Below, piece by piece: positions 60,331 to 64,000 of a stretch of 64,000 nucleotides of DNA. Every line of letters begins with the position of its first letter. Position 1 is the stretch's first letter. Position numbers and translations under genes: made by a program. The DNA lies in assembly GCA_035505095.1 (NCBI GenBank), contig DATJRE010000533.1, positions 1-64,000 on the forward strand, written 5' to 3'. A model generated the notes under the pieces. That model made no database searches. It was given only the letters and a program-made list of their open reading frames with translations, and was not told the origin of the DNA. This stretch comes from JOPF133 sp035505095. GTDB lineage: Bacteria; Acidobacteriota; Terriglobia; Bryobacterales; Bryobacteraceae.

Positions 60331-61350
60331 ATGGAAAAATGGAAGCGTCCGCTGTTGGCGATTTGCGGGTTTGCTCTGCTGGCGGCGGCCTTTGAACGCA
60401 CCACCCAGCAGGGAGTGATGACCAATGCCGCCCGCGCGTACCTGAATGCGCTGACCCCGGAACAGCGCGCCCGCACCACATTCCCGTTTGAAAGCCAGGA
60501 GCGTATGAACTGGCACTTCGTTCCGCTGGAGCGTAAGGGCGTGGCCTTGCGCGAGATGAACTCGGCGCAGAAGCACCTGGCCGAGGCGCTGCTTTCGGCG
60601 GGCCTTTCCGAGCAGGGCATCATCAAGGCGCACACCATCATGAGCCTCGACCAGATCCTCAAAGAAATGGAAAAGGGTACCGGCCCCGAGCGCGACCCGG
60701 AGAAATATTACATGTCGATCTTCGGCGAGCCTTCCGACCAGGGCACCTGGGGGTACCGCTTCGAAGGCCACCATATCAGTCTGAACTTCACGGTGGCCAA
60801 CGGCCGCATCGCGTCCACTCCCAGTTTCTTCGGCGCCAATCCGGCGGAGGTGAAGGAAGGTCCGCGGGCCGGGTTGCGGGCCCTCATGCGCGAGGAGGAT
60901 ATCGGCCGCGAGCTGATCAAATCCCTCAGCGAATCGCAGCGCCAGACGGCGATTGTAGATAAGACCGCGTATAAGGACATCATTACTTTCGATTCCCGCA
61001 AGGCCGCCCTGAACGGGCAGCCCAACGGTCTGCAAGTGTCCAAGATGACGCCCAAAGAGAAGGAGATTCTCACCGGGCTGGTGGAGGAATACGCCGACGA
61101 TTTCCCGCCGCAGATTGCCAACATGCGCATGGAGCAGTTCCGTAAGACCGAGGCCAACGCGTGGTTCGCCTGGGCGGGCGGCATCGAGAGCGGCCAGCCG
61201 CACTATTACCGCATACAGACGCCGGTGTTTCTGATTGAGTTCGACGACACCCAGAATAACGCCAACCACATCCACTCCGTGTGGCGCGATTTCAACGGCG
61301 ATTTCGGCGAGGACCTGCTGGCCGAGCACTACCAGGCCAGCCACCGGTAA
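60331..61350 (+). CDS. DUF3500-family exported protein
   Basis: The 339-residue precursor has a short N-terminal hydrophobic segment (LLAICGFALLAAAFE). The DUF3500 pattern follows: ALTPEQRARTTFPFESQERMNWHFVP, KGVALREMNSAQKHLAEALLSAGLSEQG, YYMSIFGEPSDQGTWGYRFEGHHISLNFTV, and IQTPVFLIEFDDTQNNANHIHSVWRDFNGDFGEDLL. The His/Asp-rich strands (GHHISLN, NHIHSVWRDF) could bind a metal. The family has no assigned activity. GGGAGGAGG lies about 6 bases before the ATG. Confidence 0.9.
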   Translation: MEKWKRPLLAICGFALLAAAFERTTQQGVMTNAARAYLNALTPEQRARTTFPFESQERMNWHFVPLERKGVALREMNSAQKHLAEALLSAGLSEQGIIKAHTIMSLDQILKEMEKGTGPERDPEKYYMSIFGEPSDQGTWGYRFEGHHISLNFTVANGRIASTPSFFGANPAEVKEGPRAGLRALMREEDIGRELIKSLSESQRQTAIVDKTAYKDIITFDSRKAALNGQPNGLQVSKMTPKEKEILTGLVEEYADDFPPQIANMRMEQFRKTEANAWFAWAGGIESGQPHYYRIQTPVFLIEFDDTQNNANHIHSVWRDFNGDFGEDLLAEHYQASHR

Positions 61351-61452
61351 GCGGCTTCCGCGAATCGGGACCAATCCGCAAGCGGCGCTCAGCAGGCTCT
61401 TCCATTCTGGAGCGCTGCGTTCCATGCTGGTCCAAAGCCACCGTGTGGTAGC

Positions 61453-62211
61453 ATGATCCGGATGTCATCCGGCATTGGTTACGCGATCCTGCTCCTTGTC
61501 GTCCTCATGGCGCTGATCGCCGGTCAGGCGACGGGCGCGCGCCGGAAGATGAACCGGCAGTCAGTGATGACTGACGGGCCTCACCCTTTGAAAAACCTTC
61601 AGCCTTTGGCAGCCTACGACTGCGACGAAAGCGGAGTCTTCCGGCGGACGCGCTGGTTTGCCGGCGGAATGTTCGGCTTGTGGATGCTGGTTTTCTCGTT
61701 CTTCGTTCCGCCTCCCCCATTCCAGCAACCTCTCATCATCCGCGTCACCGCGTGTGCGGCGGCCGGACTGTGCTTTGGCGTCTTCATGGCTGCATCAATC
61801 CGAGGTAGAGCAAGGAGCGCCGCGGAGGGAGTCTATACGGGCAAGCCGAATTTTATCGCCCCGCCCCCCGCCGATCGCCAGTTCCGTTATCAATTGCCTT
61901 GCTCGTGGGCCACCGCGCAGATCGCCTCTTTCGGAGTGCTCTATCTCGGCCGCGAAGGTTTGCTCCTGGTGGCCTACCGGCTGGACCGCCGCAATCCGCC
62001 TCCCGTCGAAATCGGCCCGCCCGATGCGATCCGGTGGAAGCTCGTTGATCCCGCAAAGCGCAGCGCGTGGCAGCGCTTCCGCGTCCCGCACCCGTCGAAA
62101 TGGATTGAAATCTCGTGGGGCGAATCGCGGGCGCACCTGGGCGTTCCGCGGCCGGCCGATACTCTCGAGAGATTCCGCGCGGCGCTGGCTGATCTTCAGG
62201 CTAACTCGTAA
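61453..62211 (+). CDS. Membrane-anchored protein of unknown function
   Basis: This 252-residue protein has an N-terminal helix (GIGYAILLLVVLMALIAG). Two more hydrophobic segments follow near 67-85 (FAGGMFGLWMLVFSFFVP) and 95-118 (IIRVTACAAAGLCFGVFMAAS). The ~130-residue soluble C-terminus contains strands FRYQLPCSWATAQIASFGVLYLGREGLLLVAYRL and WQRFRVPHPSKWIEISWGESR. The last part resembles a PH-like fold, but I cannot assign a family. Its 3' end overlaps the convergent eutC by 16 bases. Confidence 0.6.
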   Translation: MIRMSSGIGYAILLLVVLMALIAGQATGARRKMNRQSVMTDGPHPLKNLQPLAAYDCDESGVFRRTRWFAGGMFGLWMLVFSFFVPPPPFQQPLIIRVTACAAAGLCFGVFMAASIRGRARSAAEGVYTGKPNFIAPPPADRQFRYQLPCSWATAQIASFGVLYLGREGLLLVAYRLDRRNPPPVEIGPPDAIRWKLVDPAKRSAWQRFRVPHPSKWIEISWGESRAHLGVPRPADTLERFRAALADLQANS

Positions 62212-62885
62212 CCTGTCGTCGACAAGTGAATCCCTGAGATCCTCCGCAGGCGCGCCTGCTGCATCAGGAACGATAACTGCCGGGCCGCCACCTCGTAACC
62301 GATGCCCTCCGTGTGCACGTTCGAGATGCAGTTCCGTTCGGCATCCGTGCGCCCGGGACGCGGGTCCCATGTGAGATAGATACCCAGGCTATCCGGGGAA
62401 GTTAGTCCGGGGCGTTCGCCGATCATCATCACCACTAACTTAGCCCCGAGTAACTCGCCGATTTCGTCTCCGATGGCGACGCGTCCTTGTAAGACCACGC
62501 TCAGTGGCGCCATCCGCCAGTCCGCCAGGTAAGGCCGGAGAGCTTCCAATAACGGCACGGCGTGACGGTGCACCGCCGGAGCCGAAAGACCATCGGCAAT
62601 CACTAGGGCGGCTTCGTAATCGCCCTTCACCAACTCTTGGCGCGATTCGCGGCTCAGCCGCCGCCCCAAATCGGGACGCTGCAGGTAAGTGGCGCGGTCC
62701 CCGGCGGCGCTGGTCAAAAGCTGATGGGGTACGCCTAACGATTGCGGATCGAGCGGCTGGTAAACCGCGTCCCGTGCGCGGGCGTGATCCAGGCGGAAGC
62801 GCAGCAGTTCGGCGGTGGGCAGGCTGTGGCCGGTGCGCCCCAGGGCTACGCGCGCCGGTGTGAACGACCTCAGGTCAATAGCCAT
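62196..62885 (-). CDS. eutC: Ethanolamine ammonia-lyase small subunit
   Basis: This 229-residue protein has the EutC signatures. They are ARVALGRTGHSLPTAELLRFRLDHARARDAVY near the N-terminus, LVIADGLSAPAVHRHAVPLL in the middle, KLVVMMIGERPGLTSPDSLGIYLTWDPRPGRTDAERNCISNVH, and a C-terminal helix pair. With EutB it binds adenosylcobalamin and splits ethanolamine to acetaldehyde and ammonia. The ATG overlaps the 3' end of eutB by 16 bases, the usual coupled eutBC layout. No microcompartment shell genes are visible, but the left side of the eut cluster is convergent with an unrelated gene. Confidence 0.93.
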   Translation of the reverse strand: MAIDLRSFTPARVALGRTGHSLPTAELLRFRLDHARARDAVYQPLDPQSLGVPHQLLTSAAGDRATYLQRPDLGRRLSRESRQELVKGDYEAALVIADGLSAPAVHRHAVPLLEALRPYLADWRMAPLSVVLQGRVAIGDEIGELLGAKLVVMMIGERPGLTSPDSLGIYLTWDPRPGRTDAERNCISNVHTEGIGYEVAARQLSFLMQQARLRRISGIHLSTTGYELA

Positions 62886-64000
62886 GGCGCAGGCAGCAGC
62901 GGCGGCCGGGTTTCCAGCCAGGCCTCGAATTCGGGCGCGGGGCGCAGGCCCAGTGTCTCGCGCAGATACAGCGCGTCGTGAAAGCTGGTGCTCTGGTAAT
63001 GCAGCATCACGTCGTCGGCGCCGGGCACGCCCATGATGTAGTTACACCCCGCCACGCCCAGCAGAGTCAGCAGCGCATCCATATCGTCCTGGTCGGCTTC
63101 GGCGTGGTTCGTGTAACATATGTCGCAGCCCATGGGCACGCCGAGTAACTTACCGCAGAAATGATCCTCGAGGCCGGCACGGATAATCTGCTTGCCATCG
63201 TAAAGATACTCGGGGCCGATGAATCCGACCACCGTATTCACCAGCAGAGGACGGTAGCGCCGCGCCACCGCATAGGCCCGCGCTTCGCAGGTCTGCTGGT
63301 CGACCCCGTGATTGGCGTTGGCCGAAAGGGCGCTGCCCTGGCCGGTTTCGAAGTACATCACGTTCTCGCCGCGGCCGAGTTCGCGGGCGGCCTGGCAGGC
63401 TTCGTCGAGCAGGGCGAGGTTCACCCCGAAGGCCTTGTTGGCGGCCTCGGTTCCGGCGATGGACTGAAACACCAGGTCGATGGGCGCGCCGCGCCGCAGA
63501 GCCTGCATTTGCGTCGTCACATGCGCCAGCACGCAGGTCTGCGTGGGAATCCGGTAGCGCTCGCGGATGCGGTCGAGCAGGTCCAGGATGGCTTCCACCG
63601 TGGCGAGGTGATCGCTGGCCGGGTTGACCCCGATCACCGCATCGCCGTTGCCGTAGGAGAGGCCGTCGAGCACACTGGCCGCAATGCCCTTCAAATCGTC
63701 CGTGGGGTGGTTGGGCTGCAGCCGCGTACTCATGCGGCCGGGCAGCCCGATGGTGGAGCGGAAGCGCGTCACGACGCGGCATTCTCGCGCCGCGCTCACC
63801 AGGTCCTGCAGGCGCATCAGCTTGGAAACCGCCGCGGCCATCTCCGGTGTGATGCCCGGCGCGAGCGCTGCCAGCGCCTCGGTGGTGGCCTGCTCGGAAA
63901 GCAGCCAGTCGCGGAATTCTCCCACCGTCAGGTGCGCCACGGGCGCGAATGCCGCGGCATCGTGCGAATCGCAGATCCAGCGCGTGACTTCGTCCGATTC
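62870..64000 (-). CDS. eutB: Ethanolamine ammonia-lyase large subunit (5' truncated by window edge)
   Basis: The frame is open to the right edge, so the N-terminus lies outside; about 376 residues are seen, some 80 short of the usual ~455. DEVTRWICDSHDAAAFAPVAHLTVGEFRDWLLS, the ECRVVTRFRSTIGLPGRMSTRLQPNHPTDD region, QGSALSANANHGVDQQTCEARAYAVARR and GVPMGCDICYTNHAEADQDDMDALLTLLGVAGCNYIMGVPGADD are all EutB blocks of the catalytic barrel. It supplies most active-site residues of the B12-dependent lyase with EutC. The gene precedes and overlaps eutC. Growth on ethanolamine from phospholipids is the likely role. Confidence 0.94.
   Translation of the reverse strand, partial: ESDEVTRWICDSHDAAAFAPVAHLTVGEFRDWLLSEQATTEALAALAPGITPEMAAAVSKLMRLQDLVSAARECRVVTRFRSTIGLPGRMSTRLQPNHPTDDLKGIAASVLDGLSYGNGDAVIGVNPASDHLATVEAILDLLDRIRERYRIPTQTCVLAHVTTQMQALRRGAPIDLVFQSIAGTEAANKAFGVNLALLDEACQAARELGRGENVMYFETGQGSALSANANHGVDQQTCEARAYAVARRYRPLLVNTVVGFIGPEYLYDGKQIIRAGLEDHFCGKLLGVPMGCDICYTNHAEADQDDMDALLTLLGVAGCNYIMGVPGADDVMLHYQSTSFHDALYLRETLGLRPAPEFEAWLETRPPLLPAPWLLT

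Noticed and set aside
2800..64000. CRISPR array, tRNA or insertion sequence
   Set aside because: I looked for regularly spaced repeats, cloverleaf-like sequences and transposase motifs with terminal inverted repeats while reading. The only long repeats are the STAND paralogues and in-gene protein repeats.

Overview
The window is high-GC bacterial DNA that looks like an acidobacterium of the Solibacter/Bryobacter type. The evidence is the family mix: two ADOP-type orphan permeases (the 'acidobacterial duplicated orphan permease' family), two intact and one decayed TIGR03435 (Soli_cterm) proteins, an Oar-like TonB receptor with an N-terminal carboxypeptidase-regulatory domain, many secreted enzymes with Gly/Arg-rich inserts, and an exosortase/EpsI pair. 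I see no rRNA, tRNA, CRISPR array, insertion sequence or phage module. This placement is an inference from gene content, not from a marker gene.

Layout. 1-2.3 kb (+): end of a class I/II aminotransferase, a STAS-less SulP anion transporter and a Mop/molbindin. 2.8-9.4 kb (-): ADOP permease, secreted S9 peptidase and a secreted mutarotase-like protein. 9.6-12.0 kb (+): a second ADOP permease. 12.1-13.6 kb (-): a Sel1-repeat protein followed by a radical SAM/SPASM enzyme. 14-23 kb: HXXEE membrane protein, secreted jelly-roll protein, ThuA protein, cytochrome c-PQQ dehydrogenase, SnoaL-like protein, M28 peptidase and TIGR03435 protein. 23.3-27.5 kb (+): a kinase-AAA-TPR regulator coupled to a membrane protein.

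46.1-27.5 kb (-) is the most unusual part. Eight closely spaced genes could form one 18.6-kb transcription unit: a metallophosphoesterase; two full-length trypsin-nSTAND-TM-WD40 proteins flanking an internally deleted third copy; then, joined by a GTGA overlap, a TonB-dependent receptor, an MpaB/DUF2236 oxygenase, an FAD oxidoreductase fused to DUF2071, and an SRPBCC protein. The first half resembles membrane-anchored STAND signalling or defence proteins. The second half looks like uptake and oxidation of a hydrophobic compound.

46.4-47.2 kb holds a broken DUF3224 gene and a 43-codon small ORF with a strong ribosome binding site. 47.7-49.7 kb is a GH97 glycosidase. 50-53.4 kb (-) is a small secreted protein, then a LON-domain/TonB-family/HAD operon. 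53.5-58.1 kb (+) has a TIGR03435 gene with a decayed copy, the exosortase-EpsI pair, and a hybrid histidine kinase preceded by two palindromes. 58.1-62.2 kb has a duplicated-repeat secreted protein, a GT25 glycosyltransferase, a small molybdopterin-oxidoreductase-fold protein, a DUF3500 protein and an unknown membrane protein. The window ends in eutC and the truncated eutB of B12-dependent ethanolamine ammonia-lyase (-).
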